Origin: Magnetofaba australis IT-1
GTDB taxonomy: Bacteria > Pseudomonadota > Magnetococcia > Magnetococcales > Magnetococcaceae
Assembly (NCBI RefSeq): GCF_002109495.1
Contig: NZ_LVJN01000018.1
Coordinates: forward strand, 472,958-536,957
Reading direction: 5' to 3'
DNA: 64,000 nt
The notes below the pieces were generated by a model. The model was given only the letters and a program-made list of their open reading frames with translations, was not told the DNA's origin and searched no databases. Of the stretch, positions 1-8,863 are shown piece by piece (position 1 is the stretch's first letter; each line of letters starts with the position of its first letter). The position numbers and the translations under genes were made by a program.

Positions 1-2
1 TG

Positions 3-200
3 CGTTTGGATCGCGAAAACGCCCGCTGGACCAAGCGCATCACCGGCGCGCTGCGGGAAGTGATCGAAGAGATGGGACGCGAAAAAGGATACACGGCGGT
101 GTTCGGCAAAGGTCAGGTGCTCTACGCCACCGACACCATCGACATCACCGATCAAGTGCTCAAGCGGTTGAATGAGCGCACCGCCTCCCTGTTCAAGTAA
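3..200 (+). CDS. OmpH/Skp family periplasmic chaperone, C-terminal end (partial)
   Basis: Only the last 65 codons are in the window; the gene begins upstream. The visible part is charged and helical and then runs into the short C-terminal segment with YTAVFGKGQVLYA, which is typical of OmpH/Skp chaperones. These are trimeric periplasmic holdases for unfolded outer-membrane proteins. The position 14 bases before fabZ agrees with the common bamA-skp-lpxD-fabZ-lpxA order in proteobacteria, although lpxD is not between them here. The family call rests on this tail and on context, so it is moderate. Confidence 0.6.
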   Translation, partial: RLDRENARWTKRITGALREVIEEMGREKGYTAVFGKGQVLYATDTIDITDQVLKRLNERTASLFK

Positions 201-214
201 TTCGAGAAGACGCA

Positions 215-673
215 ATGGCTCAAGAGTCCTTTGATCTGCACGAGATACTGGAATCCCTGCCGCACCGCTATCCGTTTTTGCTGGTGGATCGCATCGTGGA
301 TTTCAAGGCGGGCGAATATCTGCGCGCCATCAAGAACGTGACCTTCAATGAGCCCCACTTCCAGGGCCACTTTCCCGGCGAGCCAGTGATGCCGGGGGTG
401 TTGATTCTGGAAGCCATGGCGCAAGCCGGGGCGCTGTTTGCCGCGCGCACCGATCCGGAAAACGTGCGTGGGCAGTTGGTCTACTTTATGGCCATCGACA
501 AGGCGAAGTTCCGTAAGCCTGTGGTCCCTGGTCACCAGTTGGTGCTGGATCTGAAGCTGATCAAACGCCGTCGCGACGTGTGGCGGTTCGAGGGCAAGGC
601 TTTTGCCGACGATGAGTTGGCGGCGGAAGCGGAGCTGATGGCGATGACGCGCAAACGGGATGACGCCGCATGA
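215..673 (+). CDS. fabZ: 3-hydroxyacyl-ACP dehydratase FabZ
   Basis: A 152-residue hot-dog-fold dehydratase that removes water from (3R)-hydroxyacyl-ACP in cytosolic fatty acid elongation. The conserved block [20 protein letters not shown] (about residues 50-69) contains the catalytic His and Glu. The early [13 protein letters not shown] segment is also typical, and the length is normal. The ATG follows a GAGAAG ribosome-binding site. The stop overlaps the lpxA start (ATGA), so the two are translationally coupled; both use hydroxyacyl-ACP, FabZ for phospholipid and LpxA for lipid A. Confidence 0.97.
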   Translation: MAQESFDLHEILESLPHRYPFLLVDRIVDFKAGEYLRAIKNVTFNEPHFQGHFPGEPVMPGVLILEAMAQAGALFAARTDPENVRGQLVYFMAIDKAKFRKPVVPGHQLVLDLKLIKRRRDVWRFEGKAFADDELAAEAELMAMTRKRDDAA

Positions 674-1461
674 GCAACAAAGACGCCAACGTCTCTATTC
701 ACGCCACCGCTGTGGTCGATCCCGGCGCACAACTGGCGGACGGGTGCATTGTCGGGCCCTATGCGGTGATCGGCCCCAATGCGCAATTGGCCAAGAATGT
801 TGAAGTGGCTGCCCACGCCGTCATCGAAGGGCATGTGGAGATCGGTGAAGAGAGCAAGGTGTTCAGCTTCGCCACCATTGGCTCGGCTCCGCAGGATATC
901 CACTACGCCGACGAACCGACCCGGGTGGTGATCGGCAAGCGCTGTATGATCCGCGAATATGTCTCCATCAACCGCGGCACCGAAGCGGGCGGCGGTCTAA
1001 CCCGCGTGGGCAGCGATTGCATGATCATGGCCTACTCCCACATCGCCCACGACTGCCGCGTGGATGACCATGTGATCATGGCCAACGGCGCCACGCTGGC
1101 GGGCCATGTGGAGTTGCAGGAGCACGCCGTCATCGGCGGCTTGACCGCCATCCACCAATTTGCCCGGGTGGGTCGCCACGCCTTTATCGGCGGCGCTTCG
1201 GCGGTGTCGTTGGATGTCGCCCCTTACGCTTCGGCGGCGGGCAACCGCGCCAAGGTGACCGGTGTGAACGTGGTGGGTCTGCGTCGGCGCGGCTTTAGTG
1301 AAGAGGCGATCAAATCCATCCGCAAAGCCCATCGCATGGTGTTCCGCGACAATCTGCGTCTGGAGCAAGCGCTTTCCGAGATTGAAAAGTGCTGCGATAC
1401 TCCGGAAGTGGTGCACTTCCTGGAGTTTCTGCAATCCAGCCAACGCGGCATCTGTCGCTAA
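670..1461 (+). CDS. lpxA: UDP-N-acetylglucosamine O-acyltransferase LpxA
   Basis: A 263-residue cytosolic acyltransferase for the first step of lipid A synthesis, moving a hydroxyacyl chain from ACP to UDP-GlcNAc or an amino analogue. The N-terminal two thirds show isoleucine-patch hexapeptide repeats of a left-handed beta helix (for example GCIVGPYAVIGPNAQL). The catalytic-His region MAYSHIAHDCRVDD lies near residue 120. The C-terminal helical part, with NVVGLRRRGFSEEAIKSIRKA, is standard. Length is as expected. The start codon overlaps the fabZ stop by four bases. Confidence 0.97.
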   Translation: MSNKDANVSIHATAVVDPGAQLADGCIVGPYAVIGPNAQLAKNVEVAAHAVIEGHVEIGEESKVFSFATIGSAPQDIHYADEPTRVVIGKRCMIREYVSINRGTEAGGGLTRVGSDCMIMAYSHIAHDCRVDDHVIMANGATLAGHVELQEHAVIGGLTAIHQFARVGRHAFIGGASAVSLDVAPYASAAGNRAKVTGVNVVGLRRRGFSEEAIKSIRKAHRMVFRDNLRLEQALSEIEKCCDTPEVVHFLEFLQSSQRGICR

Positions 1462-1479
1462 GCCACGCTGGGCGCGCGC

Positions 1480-2340
1480 ATGGCCGACAGACCCCCTGAC
1501 GGCTCTGCGCCGGTTATCGGCATCATCGCCGGCAATGGCGCGCTTCCCCTGATTCTGGCGGACAAACTCCGTGCCGACGGCCATCGTGTGGTGGCAGTGG
1601 GGCATGAGGGCGAAACCGATCCTGAGCTGGCCCAGCGGGTGGACGGCTTTGCCTGGGTCAAGCTGGGAAAATTCAAAACCATCCTCAAACATTTGGCGAA
1701 ATGGCGCGCCACCGAAGCGGTGATGTGCGGCGGCATCGCCAAATCCAGCATCTGGCGCGTGCGTCCCGACGCTTTGGCGCTGCGTATGGCGCTCTCTCTG
1801 CGCACGCTCCACGACGATGTCCTCTTGCGCGCCATTGCGCAAATCCTGGAAGATCACGGCATGACCCTGCGCGGCCCGGCGGAGATCGCGCCATCATTGT
1901 TGGCGCCTGCGGGGGTGCTCACGCGCCGTCAGCCCACCCCGGAGCAGTGGGAGGATATCCATTTTGGCTTTGAAATGGCCAGCCGCTTGGGCGAGTTCGA
2001 TATCGGCCAAGGGGTGGTGACGCGACAGAGAGTGGTGGTGGCGGTGGAGGCGGTGGAGGGCACTGACGCCATGATCGCCCGCGCCGGAACGCTCTGTCGC
2101 GGCGATGGGGCATTGGTGAAAGTGTGCAAGCCTGGCCAGGATCTGCGTTTGGATCTGCCCACCATCGGCTCGCGCACCATTGAGAATTTGCATGCGGCGC
2201 GCATTCCCGCCTTGGGCATTGAGGCGGGTCGCACACTGATTATGGATCTGGCCGACACTTTGGCGTTGGCGGATCGCTATGGCATGACGCTGGTGGCGCT
2301 GGAGCGCCCCGCCAGCCCAGCAGAGGAGAAACCGGCATGA
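1480..2340 (+). CDS. lpxI: UDP-2,3-diacylglucosamine pyrophosphatase LpxI
   Basis: A 286-residue LpxI-family protein (formerly DUF1009), the alternative to LpxH that hydrolyses UDP-2,3-diacylglucosamine to lipid X. It opens with the family signature IGIIAGNGALPLILAD. Family-typical blocks follow: VMCGGIAKSSIWRVRP near residue 80, and a C-terminal region with KVCKPGQDLRLDLPTIG and AARIPALGIEAGRTLIMD. It lies 18 bases after lpxA and its stop overlaps the next start, so it belongs to the lipid A operon. No lpxH is visible here. Confidence 0.93.
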   Translation: MADRPPDGSAPVIGIIAGNGALPLILADKLRADGHRVVAVGHEGETDPELAQRVDGFAWVKLGKFKTILKHLAKWRATEAVMCGGIAKSSIWRVRPDALALRMALSLRTLHDDVLLRAIAQILEDHGMTLRGPAEIAPSLLAPAGVLTRRQPTPEQWEDIHFGFEMASRLGEFDIGQGVVTRQRVVVAVEAVEGTDAMIARAGTLCRGDGALVKVCKPGQDLRLDLPTIGSRTIENLHAARIPALGIEAGRTLIMDLADTLALADRYGMTLVALERPASPAEEKPA

Positions 2341-3347
2341 GCCAGAGTGGATCACAGGCGAACACTCCGTTGCGCGCAGCGGTGATCGGGGTCGGCTATC
2401 TGGGCCGTTTCCACGCACAGAAGTATCAGCTCATCGACGGCGTTGAGTTGGTGGGCGTGGCCGACGCCGATCCCAAACGCGCCGAACAGATCGGTCAGGA
2501 GTTGGGCGTTGCCGGTTATGCCGACTACCGCGATCTGCTGGATAAAGTGGATCTGGTCTCTATCGCCACCATCACCGAGTGCCACTTCAAGGTGGCCGAG
2601 GCGTGCCTTAACGCCGGGATCCATGTGCTCATCGAAAAGCCCATCACGGTCACCCTGGAAGAGGCTGACGAACTCATCGACATCGCCGACCGTAACAATC
2701 TGTTCATCCAGGTGGGGCACTTGAAACGGTTCCATCCGGCGGTGGCGGCGCTACGTAACAGCGGCATCTTGCGATCTCCGCGCTACATTGAGGCTGAGCG
2801 CCTGGCGCCCTTCAAACCCCGCGCGCTGGATGTGGACGTGGTGCTGGATCTGATGATTCACGATGTGGATCTCATCTTGAATTTCGTCGGCTCGGAAGTC
2901 GCCAAAGTGGAGGCCATGGGCACGCCGGTCTTGACCAATCAGGTGGATATCGCCAACGCGCGTCTCACCTTTGCCAACGGCTGCATCGCCGATGTGCGCG
3001 CCTCGCGGGTGTCGTTGCAGGCCACGCGCAAAATGCGCCTGTTCCAGCCCGACGCCTATGTGGCGCTGGACTTCATCACCAAGGGGATTCGCGTGGTGAT
3101 GAAGGGCGAGGGCGATATGCAGTTGGAGGGCGTCACGGTGCCGGCGCTGGAGGAGAAGCGCCTGACCATTGAGGATTACGACACCCTGGAGACCGAAATT
3201 CGCTCTTTCTGCGAGTCGGTGCGCGATGGGCGCCAACCGCTGGTGACCGGGCGTGATGGCCGCAAAGCGCTGGCGGTGGTGGCGCAGGTGCGCGATTCCC
3301 TGATGCGCTATATCGATGAACAGGGGCTCACCCCACCCAAGAAGTGA
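2337..3347 (+). CDS. Gfo/Idh/MocA-family dehydrogenase in the lpx operon, GnnA-like
   Basis: A 336-residue NAD(P)-dependent sugar dehydrogenase. It has an N-terminal Rossmann motif AVIGVGYLGRFHAQKY, the family EKPITVTLEEAD block near residue 100 and VGHLKRFHPAV near residue 130. The C-terminal domain carries DLMIHDVDLIL, whose His-Asp pair is usual in these enzymes. ATG follows GAGGAG and overlaps the lpxI stop. In Acidithiobacillus, GnnA of this family sits between lpxA and lpxB and oxidises C3 of UDP-GlcNAc, so that aminotransferase GnnB can make the diamino sugar of amide-linked lipid A. No GnnB is next to it here, so the substrate is inferred. Confidence 0.8.
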   Translation: MSQSGSQANTPLRAAVIGVGYLGRFHAQKYQLIDGVELVGVADADPKRAEQIGQELGVAGYADYRDLLDKVDLVSIATITECHFKVAEACLNAGIHVLIEKPITVTLEEADELIDIADRNNLFIQVGHLKRFHPAVAALRNSGILRSPRYIEAERLAPFKPRALDVDVVLDLMIHDVDLILNFVGSEVAKVEAMGTPVLTNQVDIANARLTFANGCIADVRASRVSLQATRKMRLFQPDAYVALDFITKGIRVVMKGEGDMQLEGVTVPALEEKRLTIEDYDTLETEIRSFCESVRDGRQPLVTGRDGRKALAVVAQVRDSLMRYIDEQGLTPPKK

Positions 3348-3353
3348 TTTGGC

Positions 3354-4544
3354 ATGACCGCATCGGCGCAGAGGGCGGCGCGTCCGCCCCGGGTGATGAT
3401 CATCAGCGGCGAGGCGTCGGGGGACTTTCTCGCCGCTGAGTTGCTCAATGAACTCAGCGCAGAGTTCCCCGGGCTCACCGCTTTCGGCGTCGGGGGGCTG
3501 AAGTCCCGCGCGGCGGGTCTGGAGAGCCTCTATCACCCCAATGAGTTGTCGCTCATCGGTCTGGCCGAGGTGGTGCGCCATCTGCCGCGTCTGGTGAGCA
3601 TCATGAATGCGCTCACGGCGCGCATGCGCGCGGATCGCCCTGATCTACTGGTGACAGTGGATCTGCCCGATTTCAATTTCCGCCTGGCCAAACGCGCCAA
3701 AAAACTCGGCGTGCCAGTGATTCACTACGTCAGTCCGCAGGTGTGGGCGTGGCGACGGGGCCGCGCAGACAAACTGGCCGGTTTTCTCGATCATCTGCTG
3801 GCGCTGTTTCCATTTGAGCCGGAGATCTACGCCGGGACCGGTCTGCCGGTCTCGTTTGTGGGTCACCCATTGGTGCATCGCGCCCAGCCTAAACGCAGCC
3901 GGGAGCAGATGCGCGCCGACCTGGGGCTTGCAGACGACGCGCCGCTGATTGCGCTGTTGCCGGGCTCGCGTCCTGGCGAGATTGCCCGTCTGCTGGAGCC
4001 CATGCTACTGGCGGCTGTGCGATTGCGTATGGAGAAGCCCAACACCTATTTCGCCATTGCTCTGGCCGATACCTTGGATGAGGCGAGTCTGCGCGCCCAT
4101 TGGCCTGCTGAAGCCGAATCGTTGTCTGTCTCCATCATCCCCAATGGGGCGTATGATCTGCTCGGGGCCTGCGACGCCGCCCTGGTGGCTTCGGGCACGG
4201 CGACGCTGGAGGCGGCGCTCATCGGCGCGCCCATGGTGGTGGTCTACCGCGTCAATGCGCTCACCTACGCCATTGGCAGACGGGTGATTCAGGTCCCCTA
4301 TATCAGTTTGGCCAATCTGGTGGCGGGCGAGGGGGTTGTGCCTGAACGCATACAGCACGAAGCCAATCCTGACACCCTATGTCAAGACCTGCGCACGCTG
4401 CTGGATGATCCGCAAGCCGCTGCGCAACAACGCCAGGGCTTGGCGCGCATTCGTCAGCAATTGAGTACGCCGCCGCGCACTGCGGGAGCTATTGTGAGTG
4501 AATTTCTCCATCAACAGCTGGGCGATATTCAGGAAAACACTTGA
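3354..4544 (+). CDS. lpxB: Lipid-A-disaccharide synthase LpxB
   Basis: A 396-residue GT19 glycosyltransferase that joins lipid X to UDP-2,3-diacylglucosamine on the inner face of the inner membrane. It starts with IISGEASGDFLAAELL, the family signature. Other landmarks are HYVSPQVWAWRRGR near residue 125, LLPGSRPGEIARLLEPML near residue 200, and the C-terminal SGTATLEAALIGAPMVVVYR donor-binding block. Length is normal. It follows the dehydrogenase by 6 bases and is the last lpx gene of the visible operon. Confidence 0.97.
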   Translation: MTASAQRAARPPRVMIISGEASGDFLAAELLNELSAEFPGLTAFGVGGLKSRAAGLESLYHPNELSLIGLAEVVRHLPRLVSIMNALTARMRADRPDLLVTVDLPDFNFRLAKRAKKLGVPVIHYVSPQVWAWRRGRADKLAGFLDHLLALFPFEPEIYAGTGLPVSFVGHPLVHRAQPKRSREQMRADLGLADDAPLIALLPGSRPGEIARLLEPMLLAAVRLRMEKPNTYFAIALADTLDEASLRAHWPAEAESLSVSIIPNGAYDLLGACDAALVASGTATLEAALIGAPMVVVYRVNALTYAIGRRVIQVPYISLANLVAGEGVVPERIQHEANPDTLCQDLRTLLDDPQAAAQQRQGLARIRQQLSTPPRTAGAIVSEFLHQQLGDIQENT

Positions 4545-4634
4545 TCCTATCGGTTCAGAGGGTAAGAATGTCACGGTTGGTTTTCAGCGCTCCTGCAGCG
4601 CGTCAGCCCGAACACTACAATCCAGGAGAGCGCA

Positions 4635-5006
4635 GTGGCCACTGTTGAATTGACCAAAGAGAACTTCGCCGAGACCATCAACAACAACGACATGGTCATC
4701 GTCGATTTCTGGGCCACCTGGTGCGGCCCGTGTAAAGCGTTTGCGCCCATCTATGAGAAGGTCTCCGAGCAGCATCCCGACGTGGTGTTCGCCAAGGTCA
4801 ACACCGATGAAGAGCGTGAGCTGGCCATGGAGTTTCAGATCCGCTCCATCCCCACGCTGATGATCTTCCGAGAAAACATCATCATCTTCTCCCAGCCCGG
4901 CATGCTGCCGGAGCAGGCCTTTGCTGAGATCATCGGCAAAGCCAAGGATGTGGATATGGAAGAGGTGAAAAAAGAGGTCGCCGAGCAGCAGAAAGCGGAC
5001 AGCTAA
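4635..5006 (+). CDS. Thioredoxin-family protein
   Basis: A 123-residue cytosolic thioredoxin fold with the active site WCGPC near residue 33 and the cis-proline loop SIPTLMIF near residue 77. It reduces protein disulfides. The C-terminal acidic-helical tail (DMEEVKKEVAEQQKADS) makes it longer than E. coli TrxA and marks a separate subfamily. A GTG start is chosen because AGGAG sits 7-8 bases upstream. The 90-base gap after lpxB and the strong terminator after its stop suggest an end-of-operon or separately expressed gene. Confidence 0.93.
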   Translation: MATVELTKENFAETINNNDMVIVDFWATWCGPCKAFAPIYEKVSEQHPDVVFAKVNTDEERELAMEFQIRSIPTLMIFRENIIIFSQPGMLPEQAFAEIIGKAKDVDMEEVKKEVAEQQKADS

Positions 5007-5028
5007 CAGCTGCGACCATGTGAATGAG

Positions 5029-5065
5029 AAAAGCCCCGATCAACGCAGTTGATCGGGGCTTTTTG
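5029..5065 (+). terminator. Rho-independent terminator after thioredoxin gene
   Basis: A near-perfect hairpin with arms AAGCCCCGATCAAC and GTTGATCGGGGCTT around a GCA loop, followed by a T tract. It lies about 25 bases after the thioredoxin stop. Being flanked by A and T runs, it could work on both strands. Confidence 0.92.
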
Positions 5066-5593
5066 CTTTAAGCAGCGGTTATAGAGTCGTGGGAAACTCT
5101 AGTCATTAGCCATTAACAGTGACCATATGGGCGCTGGAAGATTTTGAGGGCGTCGCCCTCAACACCCTCAAAATTTAAGCGGTGGGCGCAACCCATGAAT
5201 GGACCGCGCCGCTACGGCAAGAGAAAATATCCACAGATGTGTGAGGCTTCGTCGCGCTCATGCATCCGGCCTGTTGAAGAGGGCTGGTCGCCCTCTGGCC
5301 CGGATAAAGTTTGCGCGCGGTTCTCCTCAACACCCCCTCGGCCTCAATGGCCCCTTGGGCGAGACTGACGCAAGGCTCTTCCGTTTCACGCCATCAATGG
5401 GGTGTAGACGCATAAAGGGGCGCCGTTTAACGCTGCAGGTCCGGTGCAATGCATGAAGACGTGCTTTCGGTTTTTGCTGGATCGGGAGCTCAAGGAGTGG
5501 ATTCTGTCGCGGTTTGACGTCACGGTGATCCGGTGCTATTTCCCGGAGTTTGACGCCAAGCTGGAAGGCTATATGTCCGCACGGGATAACACG
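5066..5593. other. Gene-poor stretch without a supported gene
   Basis: Open frames here are short, overlap each other and lack family signals. The best, 5444-5704, reads a plausible amphipathic start (MQCMKTCFRFLLDRELKEWI) but runs straight into a dispersed repeat, so it may be a decayed gene fragment. An imperfect palindrome AGAGGGCTGGTCGCCCTCT lies near 5280. The left end carries a divergent copy of repeat module A. Confidence 0.5.
5121..5200 (+). repeat. Divergent copy of dispersed repeat, module A
   Basis: Reads CATATGGGCGCTGGAAGATT then GAGGGCGTCGCCCTC. This matches the CATATGGGCGCTGAAAGATA plus GAGGGCTACGCCCTCGAG module seen near 13.77 kb and 45.41 kb, with several changes. The GAGGGC/GCCCTC arms are kept, as in the other copies. 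A weak trace of the following GTGGGC segment is present at about 5180. Confidence 0.6.
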
Positions 5594-5868
5594 TGGCCGC
5601 CGACTGGTCGGTGGCGGGGTCTGGGGGCCGCTGCCCCCAGCGGGGTGTGGGGCGGCGCCCCACGGTGTGGCAGTGGTAGTAGTCTTTGGCCGTTTCCCCA
5701 CTGAAGAGAGTGCGAGCCAGTAGGAACCAAGGGCGAAGCGCCAAGCGTGGAGCCGGTAAGAAGGGAAAAGGGGAAACGGCAGTGAGCGATCTGTCGGCGC
5801 AGCCGACAGGAGCGAATGCGGTAAGAATCGCCGCAGGGGAAAGTTAAAAATGTTTGCAGAGTAAGGTG
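5594..5868 (+). repeat. Left inverted arm flanking the GIY-YIG-like gene
   Basis: Begins GGCCGCCGACTGGTCGG, continues through the GGGGGCCGCTGCCCCC and GTGGGGCGGCGCCCCAC palindromes, and reaches TGGCCGTTTCCCC (about 5688). It then has GGGGAAACGGCAGTGAGCGA and a CTGTCGGCG/CGCCGACAG-type palindrome near 5795-5812, ending in AAATGTTTGCAGAGTAAGGT. The reverse complement of 6546-6812 has the same order of segments. Within the arm, GGCCGTTTCCCC and GGGGAAACGGC face each other about 70 bases apart and could form a hairpin. Confidence 0.8.
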
Positions 5869-5918
5869 GAGAGAATTTTTATTAAAGCAGTTTCAATGCT
5901 CACCCCAGAAACCCATGA

Positions 5919-6461
5919 TTATTTAGAACATAAAGTTGGCCAGCCATGAATACTACGCCAAACCTGTTCTCCGAATATTTGTAATCGTTTTTCATTGAAG
6001 CGTATCTGATCAGGAGAATTCTGATAGTACTGGTAAAACTCCTCACATGTTGAGTATGCAAACTCCCATTGAAATGCGTGAAGAGATTTCTGTTGCATGA
6101 GAGCAAGACACCCTGTTTTTTTGTGTCCGTTGTAGTGTTGTTTTGCTCTATCCCTCAGGCTTTTTGCTTCACCGGAATAAACGACGTATTGCTCATTGTC
6201 GTCATTTGGCGTTATTAATAATCCCGCTTCATTAAAACCTATTGAGGAGTTATATTGGTCTGTGTAGTTGCAATGAAGTTTTCCTGTTTTATAAAGGCCA
6301 GCAAATGAGTCGATTAGTGTATTTGTGAGTATTGTATACCATCCAGGTTTGTTTGGAACACGCCCATTGATGTGCCACTTTTCGTCTGAGAAGTCAATCT
6401 CAACCTTGTTTTTCATCTCTTTGAAAAACTCTTTAAAGTTATCAAGCTCGCTCGTTATCAT
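5919..6461 (-). CDS. GIY-YIG-like domain protein, AT-rich and probably acquired
   Basis: A protein of about 180 residues starting at the ATG that reads MITSELDNFKEFF. The frame stays open upstream through the repeat arm, but that part looks like translated repeat. Residues about 45-130 resemble a GIY-YIG nuclease fold: PGWYTI for the GIY strand, YVVYSGEAKSLRDRAKQH for the YIG strand and following Arg helix, and a later FNEKRLQ glutamate. Family members cut DNA, but its substrate is unknown. Codons and composition are much more AT-rich than any neighbour, and it lies between long inverted repeats, which points to transfer. The start is uncertain. Confidence 0.6.
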   Translation of the reverse strand: MITSELDNFKEFFKEMKNKVEIDFSDEKWHINGRVPNKPGWYTILTNTLIDSFAGLYKTGKLHCNYTDQYNSSIGFNEAGLLITPNDDNEQYVVYSGEAKSLRDRAKQHYNGHKKTGCLALMQQKSLHAFQWEFAYSTCEEFYQYYQNSPDQIRFNEKRLQIFGEQVWRSIHGWPTLCSK

Positions 6462-6545
6462 GATATTAAGTCCATACTGGAATTGCGGCAATTTCGGAGA
6501 CAGTCTCTTAATAGATTTGATATCATATACTCTGCCAGCACTCCT

Positions 6546-6812
6546 ATAACCTCTTTCCGCAAACACTTTTGACTTTCTCAGGTGGCGGCTTTTAGGGCAT
6601 TCGCTCCTGTCGGCGCCGCCGACAGATCGCTCACTGCCGTTTCCCCGTTTACCTCTGAGCTGGCTTCGCGTTCGGCGCTCCTGATCAAACTTCCTGCTTG
6701 CTCCGCCCTTGTACAATGGGGAAACGGCCACCACCAAACCGTGGGGCGCCGCCCCACACCCCGCTGGGGGCAGCGGCCCCCAGACCCCGCCGCCGACCAG
6801 TCGGCGGCCCAT
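6546..6812 (-). repeat. Right inverted arm flanking the GIY-YIG-like gene
   Basis: Its reverse complement matches 5594-5868. It has GGCCGCCGACTGGTCGGCGG, then GGGGGCCGCTGCCCCCAG, GTGGGGCGGCGCCCCAC, GGCCGTTTCCCC, GGGGAAACGGCAGTGAGCGA, ACAGGAGCGAATGC and AAAGTGTTTGCGGAAAGAGGT. The middle part, about 6655-6715, is diverged from the left arm. It lies immediately upstream of the minus-strand gene and could hold its promoter. Confidence 0.8.
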
Positions 6813-6864
6813 TAGACACCCCTGGCCCGCACTCCTTCCCGCAAACACCTTCACTCCATACGCA

Positions 6865-6895
6865 AAGCGGGCGCGCCCTGTCGGACGCGCCCGCT
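6865..6895 (-). terminator. Likely terminator after typA
   Basis: Hairpin with arms AAGCGGGCGCG and CGCGCCCGCTT around a 9-base loop, about 20 bases beyond the minus-strand typA stop. The T run on the minus strand is weak, so termination efficiency is uncertain. Confidence 0.6.
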
Positions 6896-6916
6896 TGATG
6901 TGTCTCGCCAGCCCGC

Positions 6917-8749
<1,833 letters not shown>

Positions 8750-8863
8750 AGGGAAGTCCTTAACACAAGCGAATAGGGGAGCGCACGCACGTGCGCGCCA
8801 CTCTTCTAGCCGCTTCCGGTCGATTCGTCAAAGGTCAGCGTGCGGAAAAGCTCAAAATGCGGC

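Larger units (their letters stand above)
5594..6812. mobile_element. Putative mobile element: GIY-YIG-like gene between long inverted repeats
   Basis: Two imperfect inverted arms of about 270 bases (5594-5868 and 6546-6812) bracket an AT-rich interior of about 680 bases holding one minus-strand gene. The outer 75 or so bases of the arms are nearly identical, and the same module occurs elsewhere in the window. The interior base composition is clearly lower in GC than all flanking genes. No target-site duplication, transposase or IS family ends were recognised. Mobility is therefore inferred from architecture and composition only. Confidence 0.4.

Noticed and set aside
5144-5704. Small overlapping frames after the thioredoxin terminator
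   Set aside because: None has a ribosome-binding site and family signal together, and one ends inside a repeat.
5688-5782. An integron attC site from the facing GGCCGTTTCCCC and GGGGAAACGGC
   Set aside because: The core sites lack the attC consensus, and no integrase is present.
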